Assembly (NCBI GenBank): GCA_029212905.1
Contig: JARGPB010000001.1
Coordinates: 62,001 to 126,000 of the forward strand
Source of the DNA: Thalassovita sp.
Lineage (GTDB): Bacteria; Pseudomonadota; Alphaproteobacteria; Rhodobacterales; Rhodobacteraceae
Direction: 5' to 3'
Length of the DNA stretch: 64,000 bases
Shown here: positions 17,095-25,289 of the stretch, one piece after another
How positions within the stretch are numbered: position 1 is the stretch's first letter
Layout of the letters: every line of letters starts with the position of its first letter
Position numbers and translations under genes: made by a program
Notes under the pieces: generated by a model
What the model saw: the letters and a program-made list of their open reading frames with translations, nothing else
Databases searched by the model: none
Told to the model about the DNA's origin: nothing

Positions 17095-17682
17095 TTACTG
17101 TTTTGGCATCTCGATCGGGATGATTTTTTCATACCCGGCGGTAAAGCCCTTAAGCGACAGGTTCACGGTCATCCGCTCGTTCGGCGCAACAAAGGGGACC
17201 ACCTGGATCACAGCCTTCGCACCGCGCTTGAGTTCGGCAACTTCGTCGGCGGTCAGACCGATGCGTGCATAGCAACCCAACGGATCACAAACCGAAAAGG
17301 GATAGCGCTTGGCTTTGCCGTCGTCGATTGTCAGTGTCATCTGCGCGGTCAGCAGAACCTCCAGCGGGACGGCGATCACAGCGCCTGCGACAGCAGGGCC
17401 ACCCTCGGGCAGGCGGAACAGGCGGATGTTCGACAAGGGCTTGCCGTCAGCGCCATAGCTTTCCTGGAACAGCTGGCAGGGCTCTTGCTCGGTGCCGGTT
17501 TTCAGACATTCCAGTTTCCAATCGCCCGATTCCTCGCGGAAATAGGGCTGCGGGCCAGTGGCAACCTCTTGCCCCATTTCCAGACCTGTATCTTCGGCAG
17601 GTTTTTCAGCGTCCTGGGCAGCCAAAGGCGCGGCCAGCGACATCATCAGAGCAAAGGGCAGGGCGGTACGAAATTTGAACAT
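17095..17682 (-). CDS. Invasion-associated locus B (IalB) family protein
   Basis: A 195-residue exported protein of the IalB family (PF06776), small periplasmic proteins common in alphaproteobacteria and first named in Bartonella. It has a signal peptide (FRTALPFALMMSLAAPLAAQ). The mature domain includes the conserved DWKLECLKTGTEQEPCQLFQ stretch, the YPFSVCDPLGCYARIGLT segment with its cysteine pair, and a C-terminal VNLSLKGFTAGYEKI strand. The ATG at 17682 begins the signal peptide; eight further codons upstream are open but unlikely. The biochemical role is unknown. Confidence 0.88.
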   Translation of the reverse strand: MFKFRTALPFALMMSLAAPLAAQDAEKPAEDTGLEMGQEVATGPQPYFREESGDWKLECLKTGTEQEPCQLFQESYGADGKPLSNIRLFRLPEGGPAVAGAVIAVPLEVLLTAQMTLTIDDGKAKRYPFSVCDPLGCYARIGLTADEVAELKRGAKAVIQVVPFVAPNERMTVNLSLKGFTAGYEKIIPIEMPKQ

Positions 17683-17825
17683 GGGTTTCCCCGTTATAAG
17701 TTCCATTTAGGCAGGGCTTAGCATGTGTACGCGGGGCTGTCAGGCCACAAATTCCGTACCTTTCAGGGGGGCGGGCGAAAATCTGCCATTGGGCACAGGG
17801 GGTTGACCTCATGAGGGTCGTGAAA

Positions 17826-17852
17826 ATTGAAAAAGGGACCACAAGGGTCCCC
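17826..17852 (-). terminator. Intrinsic terminator, minus strand
   Basis: GGGACC/GGTCCC stem with a five-base loop, followed on the minus strand by TTTTTC. No minus-strand gene ends here, which is why a small transcript is proposed. Confidence 0.7.
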
Positions 17853-17901
17853 TTTCCGTATTATTTTTTTGCTCCCCGTCGGACTGGCCGACTTAGTCAT
17901 T
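17826..17901 (-). ncRNA. Candidate small RNA or leaderless small ORF (B)
   Basis: On the minus strand a good promoter (TTGACC, 17-base spacer, TAGCGT) would start transcription at about 17901. About 50 bases later comes a GGGACC/GGTCCC hairpin followed by TTTTT. This is the minimal layout of a 70-base small RNA. An ATG lies exactly at the predicted start, so the alternative is a leaderless mRNA for a 45-residue peptide (MTKSASPTG...) that would read through the hairpin. The terminator-like T-tract makes me favour RNA. Confidence 0.5.
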
Positions 17902-17907
17902 GACCAA

Positions 17908-17936
17908 ACGCTAGGACATGTACCCTGGATGGTCAA
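17908..17936 (-). promoter_or_regulatory. Sigma-70-type promoter, minus strand
   Basis: Read on the minus strand: TTGACC at 17936-17931, a spacer of exactly 17 bases, then TAGCGT at 17913-17908. Transcription would begin near 17901. Confidence 0.6.
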
Positions 17937-17961
17937 CCGAGTTTTCAACTCTTCGCGCCTC

Positions 17962-17989
17962 AAAAAAGCCGCGCTCCGAAAAGCGCGGC
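17962..17989 (-). terminator. Strong intrinsic terminator, minus strand
   Basis: An 8-bp perfect stem (GCCGCGCT/AGCGCGGC) with a six-base loop is followed on the minus strand by TTTTTT. It ends the candidate small RNA A. Confidence 0.85.
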
Positions 17990-18050
17990 CAGTCTGACAG
18001 GGAGGAAGTTCGTTCCGCAGCAAAGAGGACATGTGCCGCGGGAACGAATT
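17962..18050 (-). ncRNA. Candidate anti-Shine-Dalgarno small RNA (A), CcsR/cuckoo-like
   Basis: The minus strand folds into a 5' hairpin with an 8-bp closing stem (TTCGTTCC/GGAACGAA, plus inner pairs), then an unpaired linker containing CTTCCTCCC, then an 8-bp GC-rich terminator with six T residues. CTTCCTCCC is complementary to a Shine-Dalgarno sequence and is the conserved motif of the CcsR ('cuckoo') sRNAs of Rhodobacter and the rhizobial alpha-r14 family. Those RNAs carry the motif in hairpin loops; here it sits in the linker, so membership is only suggested. No convincing -35/-10 pair was found. Confidence 0.6.
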
Positions 18051-18113
18051 TCACTGTGGCACAAAAGGGTTAACAGTGTATTTTCATTCCGAACACGAGT
18101 GACAGGGGCCAAT

Positions 18114-19664
18114 ATGCAGGATTCAATCTTCATCGGAGGCGGTGGTGAAAATTACGGCGAAAAGCAGAGCCTGACGCTGAAATACGCCAACCGGCACGGA
18201 CTGGTCGCGGGCGCAACGGGCACCGGCAAAACCGTGACACTGCAAATCATGGCCGAGGAATTTTCGGCAGCGGGTGTCCCGGTCTTCTTGTCGGATGTCA
18301 AAGGCGACCTGTCAGGCATTGCCAAAGCAGGCTCAGAGTCCTTCAAGCTTCACGGCGCGTTTGCCGACCGCGCCGCCAAAATTGGGTTCGACGACTATAG
18401 CTATGCGTCGTTTCCCGTCACCTTCTGGGACATGTTTGGCGATCAGGGCCACCCGGTCCGCACCACAGTCGCGGAAATGGGGCCTCTGCTGCTATCGCGC
18501 CTGCTCGAACTCTCGGAGGCCCAAGAAGGCATCCTGAATATCGCATTTCGTCTCTCGGATGAACAGGGGCTGGCGCTGTTGGATCTAAAGGACCTTCAGG
18601 CCCTGCTGGTCTGGATGGGGGAAAACCGTAAGGACCTTAGCCTGCGCTATGGCAATATCTCGACCGCCTCAATCGGCGCGATTCAACGACGCCTCATGGT
18701 GCTGGAAAATCAGGGCGCGGCCAACCTGTTTGGCGAACCCGCGTTGGAGCTGTCCGACATCATGCGCACCGATATTGACGGGCGCGGGCGGATCAACATC
18801 CTGGCGGCAGACAAACTGATGGGCGCGCCACGGCTCTATGCGACCTTCCTGCTATGGTTGCTGTCCGAACTATTCGAAGAGCTCCCCGAGGTCGGCGACC
18901 CAGACAAACCTAAACTGGTCTTCTTCTTTGACGAGGCCCACCTGCTGTTCGATGACGCCCCCAAAGCACTGGTCGATAAGGTCGAACAGGTCGCACGGCT
19001 GATCAGATCCAAAGGCGTGGGCGTCTATTTCATCACCCAGAATCCCGCCGACGTCCCCGAGGACATCCTGGGCCAGCTAGGCAACCGGGTCCAACACGCG
19101 CTGCGCGCCTTTACAGCCAAAGACCGCAAAGAATTGCGCATGGCCGCAGAAACCTATCGTGACAACCCCCGCTTTGACACCGAAGAGGCCATCCGAGAGG
19201 TCGGCGTCGGCGAGGCCGTGACCTCGTTCCTCATGAAAAAGGGCGTGCCTGGTGTGGTCGAACGCACGTTGATCCGCCCCCCATCCTCGCAACTTGGCCC
19301 CATCGAACCTTCCGAGCGCAAGGCGCTTATCAACACATCACCTGTCGCAGGCAAGTATGAAACCTCGCAGGATCGTCATTCCGCCTACGAGATTTTGGCC
19401 AAACGCGCCCAAGACGCTGCACGCGCCGCCGAAGACGCCGAAAACCGCGAAGAAGAGGCTGCCGCAGCCGAGCGCGAATACAAAGCGGCGCGGCGCTACT
19501 CGGGCACACGCGTAACCCGCTCGACGTCGCGCTCCACGCGTTCAAATTCGCGAGGCGATACAATGGGCGAGGCCCTTGGCAAGGCGATTGTAAAAGAACT
19601 CAAAGGCACCACTGGCCGCCGTATCGTGCGCGGCATTCTAGGAAGCCTGTTCAAAGGTCGCTAA
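18114..19664 (+). CDS. HerA/VirB4-like ATPase, DUF853 (YjgR family)
   Basis: A 516-residue P-loop ATPase of the HerA-FtsK superfamily. Walker A is GATGTGKTVT at residues 33-42 and Walker B is KLVFFFDEAHLL near 267. The segment VYFITQNPADVPEDILGQLGNRVQHALRAFT is typical of the DUF853/YjgR group, and a basic Ser/Arg-rich tract near 470-490 precedes a small glycine-rich C-terminal segment. The family is widespread and unassigned; a role in DNA translocation or repair is suggested only by fold. No NurA nuclease is adjacent. I chose the ATG at 18114 because the upstream codons to 18033 overlap the leader of small-RNA sequence and lack similarity to the family. Confidence 0.88.
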   Translation: MQDSIFIGGGGENYGEKQSLTLKYANRHGLVAGATGTGKTVTLQIMAEEFSAAGVPVFLSDVKGDLSGIAKAGSESFKLHGAFADRAAKIGFDDYSYASFPVTFWDMFGDQGHPVRTTVAEMGPLLLSRLLELSEAQEGILNIAFRLSDEQGLALLDLKDLQALLVWMGENRKDLSLRYGNISTASIGAIQRRLMVLENQGAANLFGEPALELSDIMRTDIDGRGRINILAADKLMGAPRLYATFLLWLLSELFEELPEVGDPDKPKLVFFFDEAHLLFDDAPKALVDKVEQVARLIRSKGVGVYFITQNPADVPEDILGQLGNRVQHALRAFTAKDRKELRMAAETYRDNPRFDTEEAIREVGVGEAVTSFLMKKGVPGVVERTLIRPPSSQLGPIEPSERKALINTSPVAGKYETSQDRHSAYEILAKRAQDAARAAEDAENREEEAAAAEREYKAARRYSGTRVTRSTSRSTRSNSRGDTMGEALGKAIVKELKGTTGRRIVRGILGSLFKGR

Positions 19665-19698
19665 CACGCCAGGCCTTCGCAGGCGGTCAACGCCCGGA

Positions 19699-19783
19699 TT
19701 TGAGTATTTTTGGCAAGATGAAATAGAAAAGGCGCGCGGGTCCGATCCCACGCGCCTCTCTTTTCATCTTGCTCCAAATACTC
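19699..19783. repeat. Inverted pair of the TTTGAGTATTTTT-GCAAGATGAA 3'-end motif around a GC hairpin
   Basis: Between the convergent HerA-like and livM genes, a plus-strand copy of the motif (19699-19723) faces a minus-strand copy (19761-19783). Between them lies GGCGCGCGGG/CCCACGCGCC, so the whole unit can fold into one long hairpin and probably serves as a two-way terminator. Three more single copies occur in the window, each just past a coding region in the sense direction. Confidence 0.8.
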
Positions 19784-19827
19784 CCGCCGGAGGCTCCCGT
19801 CTTATCCACGAGCATTACAGCAGAAGG

Positions 19828-21132
19828 TCATTTTTCGGGTATCAACCCGCGCGGGCTGAAACGTAGTACCAGAAGCAATACCAAACCCATCGTGAGCAGG
19901 CGCATATGCGCGGCGCTGTTGATCAGGTGAATTTTCAGTGCGCTGTCGTCTGCCATGCCGCTTGTCAGGATTTGCATCAGCCACAAGCCAATGGGTTCAA
20001 CCTGAACCCACAGGAACCAGATCAGGAACCCGCCTAGAACAGCACCAAGATTGTTGCCTGACCCGCCCACGATCACCATTACCCAGATCAGAAAGGTGAA
20101 CCGCAAAGGTTGATAGGTTCCGGGTGTCAACTGGCCATCCAGCGTTGTCATCATTGCCCCGGCCACGCCGCAGACGGCCGAACCGAGAATGAAGATTTGC
20201 AGATGTCGGCGAGTGACGTCCTTGCCCATGGCCTCGGCTGCATCTTCGTTGTCGCGGATTGCGCGCATCATACGGCCCCAAGGCGAGTGCAGCGCCTGCT
20301 GCGCCGCCCACAGGATGATCAGCAAAACGATGGTAAACAGCACCGCATACAAGCCCTTGACCCAGAGGGTCGAGGCCGTCGTGGGATCCAGCCCCAGACC
20401 TGCGGCGCGTTCCACAAAGGCGGGCGTGTTTTGCAGGTCGATCTCATAGGGGACGGGGCGGGGCAGGCCGATCACGTTTTTGACGCCTCTGGCCAACCAA
20501 TCCTCGTTTTTCATGACGGCGATGATGATTTCCGCGATCCCCAGCGTGGCAATCGCCAGGTAATCGCTCCGCAAGCCAAGCGCCGTTTTCCCGATGATCC
20601 AGGCGACGCCCGCCGCCAGCACCCCGCCGACCGGCCACGCCAGCAGCACGGGCAGTCCCAAACCGCCAATATTGCCTTGGGCGGCAGGGTTGATGGCCTC
20701 CACCGCCGAGGTCGCGGGATCAAGCACCCAGCGATAGACAAAGAAGCCCACAACTAGCACCGCCAGAAGCGCCAGGGTGCGTGTCTTGCCTTTGGGCAGT
20801 TTCACATAGACCAGCACGGCGGCGACAATCGTGGCGGCACCCAGGATCAGAGCCAGAAGAATGCGGAAACCGCCCGCGCTCCAGGCCTCGGGGATGGGGT
20901 CAGTACTGATGAGCACAGTGGCGAGCCCGCCAAGGGCAACAAAACCCATCACCCCCACGTTAAAGAGCCCGGCAAACCCCCATTGCAGGTTCACGCCAAG
21001 CGCCATGATCGCGCTGATCAGCCCCATGTTGATGATCAGCAGGGCCGAGTTCCAGCTTTGCATAAACCCTGTCGCCAGGATCATCGCGCCAACGATGGCA
21101 AACAAGCCAATTTTCTTTGCTGTATCGCTCAT
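19828..21132 (-). CDS. livM: Branched-chain amino acid ABC transporter permease LivM
   Basis: The second permease of a LIV-type (HAAT) importer. The 434-residue protein has about ten membrane segments and the LivM signature around LGLRSDYLAIATLGIAEII, followed by the EAA-like loop (SPWGRMMRAIRDNEDAAEAMG) that contacts the ATPases. An insertion of about 90 residues between the early helices (with KLPKGKTRTLALLAVLVV) makes it longer than E. coli LivM. It overlaps the end of livH by four bases and closes the operon; a paired repeat/terminator follows. Confidence 0.92.
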   Translation of the reverse strand: MSDTAKKIGLFAIVGAMILATGFMQSWNSALLIINMGLISAIMALGVNLQWGFAGLFNVGVMGFVALGGLATVLISTDPIPEAWSAGGFRILLALILGAATIVAAVLVYVKLPKGKTRTLALLAVLVVGFFVYRWVLDPATSAVEAINPAAQGNIGGLGLPVLLAWPVGGVLAAGVAWIIGKTALGLRSDYLAIATLGIAEIIIAVMKNEDWLARGVKNVIGLPRPVPYEIDLQNTPAFVERAAGLGLDPTTASTLWVKGLYAVLFTIVLLIILWAAQQALHSPWGRMMRAIRDNEDAAEAMGKDVTRRHLQIFILGSAVCGVAGAMMTTLDGQLTPGTYQPLRFTFLIWVMVIVGGSGNNLGAVLGGFLIWFLWVQVEPIGLWLMQILTSGMADDSALKIHLINSAAHMRLLTMGLVLLLVLRFSPRGLIPEK

Positions 21133-22139
21133 ACTGATTTTCCTTTGAACAGACCCGTGGGTTTGAACAGCAGCACCACCAACAGGATCGCAAAGCTGAC
21201 GGCGAATTTGTAGTCAGTGGAGAGAAGCTGCACCAAACCGGATGGTTCCAGGCTTTCTGGCATCAGGTAGACCAGCACTTTTTTCCACGCATAGGTAATC
21301 GTGACCTCGGAAAAGGCAATGACGAATCCACCAGCGATAGCGCCCAGTGGGCTGCCTAGCCCGCCAACGATTGCAGAGGCAAAGATCGGCAACAGAAGCT
21401 GGAAATAAGTGAAAGGTTTGAAGCTTTTATCCAAGCCATACAGTGTCCCGGCGATTGTCGCCAGCGCCGCTACGATCAGCCATGTGATCATCACAACGCG
21501 TTCGGGATTAATCCCGGACAACAACGCCAGGTCCTCGTTATCGGAATAGGCGCGCATGGATTTTCCGGTACGCGTACGGTTCAGGAACCAGAACAACAAG
21601 GCGACAACGATCACTGCGGTGATTACGGTCAGGCCTTGGGTAGATTTCAGGGCCAGCCCTTCGCGCAGGCCGGTCATTTGCTTGAATTCGCGTGCGGTGA
21701 TGATGAAGCGTTCACCATCCGCGAAACGCTGTTCATCCGGGCCGATGATAAACCGCACGACCGAGTTCATGATGAACATGACCCCCATCGACACAATCAC
21801 CAGGATCACGGGCTTTGCCTTTTGCGCGCGATAGAACTTATAGACCGCCCGATCCGTTCCCAACACCAGCAGGGCACAGGCCGCGATCCCAAAGGGCAGG
21901 GCCAACAGCGCCGTGGGAAGCGGCCCCAAGGAAATTCCCCAGCTTTGGAACAGCCAGGTCACCAGCACCACAACCATGGTCCCAAAGGCCATCGTGTCCC
22001 CATGAGCAAAGTTCGAGAACCGCAAGATGCCGTAGATCAACGTCACCCCCAAAGCCCCGATCGCCAACTGAGACCCATAGGCGATCGCCGGAACCAGTAC
22101 GAAATTGGATAGCGCAACAATTGCGTTCAGAAAATCCAT
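21129..22139 (-). CDS. livH: Branched-chain amino acid ABC transporter permease LivH
   Basis: A 336-residue permease with about eight to ten hydrophobic segments. The family hallmarks are GALGVTLIYGILRFSNFAHGD near residue 28, the coupling loop RTRTGKSMRAYSDNEDLALLSGI near 197-217, and the glycine-rich SAIVGGLGSPLGAIAGGFVI near 268-287. The start at 22139 is three bases downstream of the livF stop, the usual tight spacing. Substrate specificity (branched-chain or other amino acids, amides or urea) depends on the binding protein and is not fixed by this sequence. Confidence 0.92.
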   Translation of the reverse strand: MDFLNAIVALSNFVLVPAIAYGSQLAIGALGVTLIYGILRFSNFAHGDTMAFGTMVVVLVTWLFQSWGISLGPLPTALLALPFGIAACALLVLGTDRAVYKFYRAQKAKPVILVIVSMGVMFIMNSVVRFIIGPDEQRFADGERFIITAREFKQMTGLREGLALKSTQGLTVITAVIVVALLFWFLNRTRTGKSMRAYSDNEDLALLSGINPERVVMITWLIVAALATIAGTLYGLDKSFKPFTYFQLLLPIFASAIVGGLGSPLGAIAGGFVIAFSEVTITYAWKKVLVYLMPESLEPSGLVQLLSTDYKFAVSFAILLVVLLFKPTGLFKGKSV

Positions 22140-22143
22140 AGCC

Positions 22144-22974
22144 TCAGCCCCCCAGGAAACTTTTGCGGACTTCGGCGTCGCCCAGCAGGGCCTTGCCTGT
22201 GCCGGTGTGGGCATTCGCCCCCTGCACCAGAACATAGCCCTGATCCGCGATCTCCAATGCCTGTCTCGCGTTCTGTTCCACCATCAGGATCGAGATCCCC
22301 GTTCGGGCGACCTCGATGATGCGGTCAAACAGTTCGTCCATCACGATGGGCGAGACCCCAGCCGTAGGTTCATCCAGCAGCAACACCTTGGGGCGGGTCA
22401 TCAGCGCACGCCCGACGGCGACTTGCTGACGTTGGCCGCCGGATAGCTCGCCCGCCGGTTGGCGCCGCTTTTCCTTGAGGATCGGGAACAGATCAAAAAC
22501 CTGATCCATAGTGTCGCGAAAATCATCCGTGCGGATAAAGGCGCCCATTTCCAAGTTTTCCTCGACCGTCATCGAGGTAAAAATGTTCTGGGTCTGGGGG
22601 ACGAAACCCATGCCCTTGATCACACGGTTTTGGGGGCTCAGATCGGTGATATCCTCGCCATCCAGACGTACCGCGCCCTGACGCAGGTTCAGCATCCCAA
22701 AGGTCGCCTTCATCGCCGTGGATTTTCCCGCCCCGTTGGGGCCGACAATCACAGCGATTTCGCCCTTATTTACGGCAATCGTGCAATCATGCAGAATGTC
22801 CGGCCCGGTTTTACCGTAGCCGCCGGTCATTGAATCACCAATCAGATAGGCCTCGGCCGTGTGTTTTTTCGCGTCAGAGCCCGGAGAAGCAACCATGCCC
22901 CCCGAAGCACCATCAGGATTGGTGATCGTGGCGTCCTTGTTGCCGTGATCGTCCTGGTACGGGTTCCCGCTCAT
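22144..22974 (-). CDS. livF: Branched-chain amino acid ABC transporter ATPase LivF
   Basis: An ABC ATPase with Walker A GPNGAGKST near residue 78, the signature LSGGQRQQVAVGRAL, and Walker B VLLLDEPTAGVSP. The pattern LVQGANAHTGTGKALLGDAEVRKSFLGG at the C-terminus is typical of LivF. It carries an N-terminal extension of about 45 residues before the ABC core (rich in Gly, Asp and Lys); a later internal Met could be the true start, but none has a better ribosome site. The first codons overlap the livG stop by four bases. Confidence 0.9.
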   Translation of the reverse strand: MSGNPYQDDHGNKDATITNPDGASGGMVASPGSDAKKHTAEAYLIGDSMTGGYGKTGPDILHDCTIAVNKGEIAVIVGPNGAGKSTAMKATFGMLNLRQGAVRLDGEDITDLSPQNRVIKGMGFVPQTQNIFTSMTVEENLEMGAFIRTDDFRDTMDQVFDLFPILKEKRRQPAGELSGGQRQQVAVGRALMTRPKVLLLDEPTAGVSPIVMDELFDRIIEVARTGISILMVEQNARQALEIADQGYVLVQGANAHTGTGKALLGDAEVRKSFLGG

Positions 22975-23759
22975 GCGCCCACCTTGTCTTTGTTCTTCAG
23001 GCCCGTGCCCAGATAGGCCTCGATCACCTGTTCGTTCGCCTTGATTTCGGCCAGGGTGCCCTCGGCCAGAACTTTGCCCTCGGCCATACAGATTACCGGG
23101 TCACAGATCCTGTCGATGAAATCCATATCATGTTCGATCACCACAAACGTATATCCACGCTCTTGGTTCAGCTGTTTGATTGCGTCGGCGATAGTGTACA
23201 GCAGCGTCCGGTTCACACCGGCGCCCACCTCGTCCAGAAACACGATCTTTGCATCCACCATCATGGTGCGGCCCAGTTCCAGCAGTTTTTTCTGCCCGCC
23301 CGAGACTTCGCCCGCTTTCAGGTCTGCGATATGCTCGATTGTCAGGAATTCCAGAACCTCATCGGCCTTGGCGCGCAGGGCGCGCTCTTCGTCGGCGATG
23401 CGCTTGCGTCCGAACCAGGTGTTCCAGAGGGTTTCGCCTGATTGCCCGCCTGGCACCATCATCAGATTTTCCCGGCAGGTCATTGATCCGAATTCATGCG
23501 CGATCTGAAACGTCCGCAACAGCCCTTTGTGAAACAGGGCATGCGGCGGCAATCCGGTTATATCCTCGCCATCCATGATGACGCGGCCAGATGTCGGCGG
23601 CAGCACGCCTGCAATCACGTTGAACAATGTGGTTTTACCGGCGCCGTTCGGGCCAATCAGCCCCGTGATCGATCCAGTTTCAATTCGCAGGGTCGCGCCG
23701 TCAACGGCATGGAACCCTCCAAAGTGCTTATGAACGTCTTCGACGACAATCATAGGCAT
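22971..23759 (-). CDS. livG: Branched-chain amino acid ABC transporter ATPase LivG
   Basis: The other ABC ATPase of the importer. It has Walker A GPNGAGKTT near residue 36, the signature VSGGQKKLLELGRTMM and Walker B KIVFLDEVGAGVN. The last motif has Val and Ala where LivG usually reads DEPxAGxN; the catalytic Glu is kept. Two starts compete: MPMIVVEDV at 23759, whose GGGGG touches the ATG, and MIVVEDV at 23753, for which the same GGGGG is well spaced. The gene follows the binding-protein gene after an 83-base gap containing a strong hairpin. Confidence 0.9.
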   Translation of the reverse strand: MPMIVVEDVHKHFGGFHAVDGATLRIETGSITGLIGPNGAGKTTLFNVIAGVLPPTSGRVIMDGEDITGLPPHALFHKGLLRTFQIAHEFGSMTCRENLMMVPGGQSGETLWNTWFGRKRIADEERALRAKADEVLEFLTIEHIADLKAGEVSGGQKKLLELGRTMMVDAKIVFLDEVGAGVNRTLLYTIADAIKQLNQERGYTFVVIEHDMDFIDRICDPVICMAEGKVLAEGTLAEIKANEQVIEAYLGTGLKNKDKVGA

Positions 23760-23796
23760 CCCCCGTCTGTGTGCGTATTTCACGCTGTTTTATGGA

Positions 23797-23823
23797 AACA
23801 GCCCGGCACGGGGCCGGGCTGTT
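23797..23823 (-). terminator. Hairpin between livK-like gene and livG
   Basis: An 11-bp stem (AACAGCCCGGC/GCCGGGCTGTT) lies just downstream of the binding-protein stop on the minus strand. Its T-tract is poor, so it may be an mRNA-stabilising or partial terminator that keeps the binding protein more abundant than the membrane parts. Confidence 0.7.
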
Positions 23824-23842
23824 CAGTGTCAAGAATCGTGAC

Positions 23843-25042
23843 TTAGCGGTATTTGACGGTAGTCAGCTTGCCGCCTTTGACTTCCAGCTCGCGGTATCCG
23901 CCAGCTGCTTCGCCGGGGCCGATCAGTTCAACCGCAGTTGCGCCGACATAGTCCACCTCACCGCCACCGGCGATGATTTCCAGCGCTTTGCCCAGCTCAC
24001 CGGGATAGATTTTCTCACCCGGCGCGTTGGCCACATCCATGATCTTGGTCTTGTAATCGCCAGCCTCGGTCGAGCCCGCCGCCTGCATGGCCAGCATGAT
24101 CAGCGCCGCTGCGTCATAGCTTTCGCCGACATAGGGGCCGTCACCGCCTTCGATGGCTGCGGCTTCGATCATCTTGGCCATCATGCCAGCGCCTTCGCTC
24201 TCGGTGCCCGGCACAGTGCCGACCGAACCCTCGATTTCCGAGCCGAACGCCTCTTCCAGGGCCGAACCGATCATACCATCGGGCAGTACGAACATATCAA
24301 ACGCACCCGAATCCAGCGAGGCGCGGATCATGCCGGGACCGCCTTGGTCAACATAGCCCGCAACAACCAGCGCATCGCCACCTGCCGACGCCAGAGCGCC
24401 CACTTCGGCCGAATAATCCGCTTTGCCGTCTTCATGCGCGGCGGTTGCCGTGACGCTGCCGCCAGCTGCAACAAAAGCCGAGCTGAATGCATCCGCCAGA
24501 CCCTTGCCGTAGTCATTGTTGGTATAGGTCACAGCGACCGATTTGATGCCTTTTTCCATCAGCACTTCGGCCAGAACCTGACCCTGACGGGCATCCGACG
24601 GCGAAGTACGGAAGAACAGGCCATTGTCTTCGGCTGCCGACAGGGCAGGCGACGTGGCCGAGGGCGAAATCATCACGATACCATTGGGTACAGCAACGTT
24701 AGCCAGAACCGCACCGGTCACACCCGAGCAATCCGCACCCATGATGCCCTTGACCCCGTCCGAGGTGATCAGACGTTCCGCCGCAGCAGTCGCCGCGCCG
24801 GCGTCAACACAGGTCGAATCGGCGCGTACGGGGGTGACTTTCGCGCCGCCCATCAGCTTGCCGCTAGCGGTGACTTCGGTCATGGCCATCTCGGCACCCG
24901 CAGCCATCGCAGGGGTCAGCGATTCAATCGGGCCGGTGAAGCCCAGAATCACGCCCAGTTTCACTTCGTTGCCGTGGCTTCCTGCCAGTGCAGCGCCAGC
25001 CATTAGGGCGGTCGCGGCGGTGGCCATCAAAAATTTCTTCAT
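23843..25042 (-). CDS. ABC transporter substrate-binding protein, LivK-like (branched-chain amino acid family)
   Basis: A 399-residue periplasmic binding protein of type I fold. The signal peptide MKKFLMATAATALMAGAALA is clear and sets the start at 25042, although the frame stays open far upstream. The mature protein begins with VKLGVILGFTGPIES and contains the family's DSTCVDAGAATAAAERLITSDGVKGIMGADCSGVT stretch, with two Cys spaced to form a disulfide, and ISPSATSPALS, which contributes to the ligand pocket. It heads the liv operon. The exact ligand is not determined. Confidence 0.92.
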   Translation of the reverse strand: MKKFLMATAATALMAGAALAGSHGNEVKLGVILGFTGPIESLTPAMAAGAEMAMTEVTASGKLMGGAKVTPVRADSTCVDAGAATAAAERLITSDGVKGIMGADCSGVTGAVLANVAVPNGIVMISPSATSPALSAAEDNGLFFRTSPSDARQGQVLAEVLMEKGIKSVAVTYTNNDYGKGLADAFSSAFVAAGGSVTATAAHEDGKADYSAEVGALASAGGDALVVAGYVDQGGPGMIRASLDSGAFDMFVLPDGMIGSALEEAFGSEIEGSVGTVPGTESEGAGMMAKMIEAAAIEGGDGPYVGESYDAAALIMLAMQAAGSTEAGDYKTKIMDVANAPGEKIYPGELGKALEIIAGGGEVDYVGATAVELIGPGEAAGGYRELEVKGGKLTTVKYR

Positions 25043-25289
25043 ATCATACTCCCAGGTTGGAACAGTAGGTCCGCTTCGGAGCCTATCCCCCGTTTTTCGA
25101 AAAGAAAAGTATCTTTCGCCCAAGGTTTTTTTATGTGCTTCCCAATGGGGTGACTTCATTATTTGATCAGTTGGTCCAACAGGGCGTCTGGCCGCGAAAA
25201 CGGGTGAAAACCGACTATTGCGCACGGCTTTGCGACGCCATTCCCGAACTGACGCCTGGGCGTTTCGTCGGGTAATGCAGCCTGTTGCG

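Larger units (their letters stand above)
17683..18113. other. 431-base gene-poor stretch holding two small-RNA candidates
   Basis: No ordinary gene is visible. The minus strand carries two strong intrinsic terminators about 130 bases apart. Each is preceded by structured sequence or promoter-like elements, annotated separately. The plus strand carries the leader and promoter of the HerA-like gene. Confidence 0.7.

Noticed and set aside
17763..18032. 89-codon minus-strand frame between IalB and the HerA-like gene
   Set aside because: It runs through two terminator hairpins and the sRNA candidates; at most its last 45 codons could be a leaderless peptide, noted in the findings.
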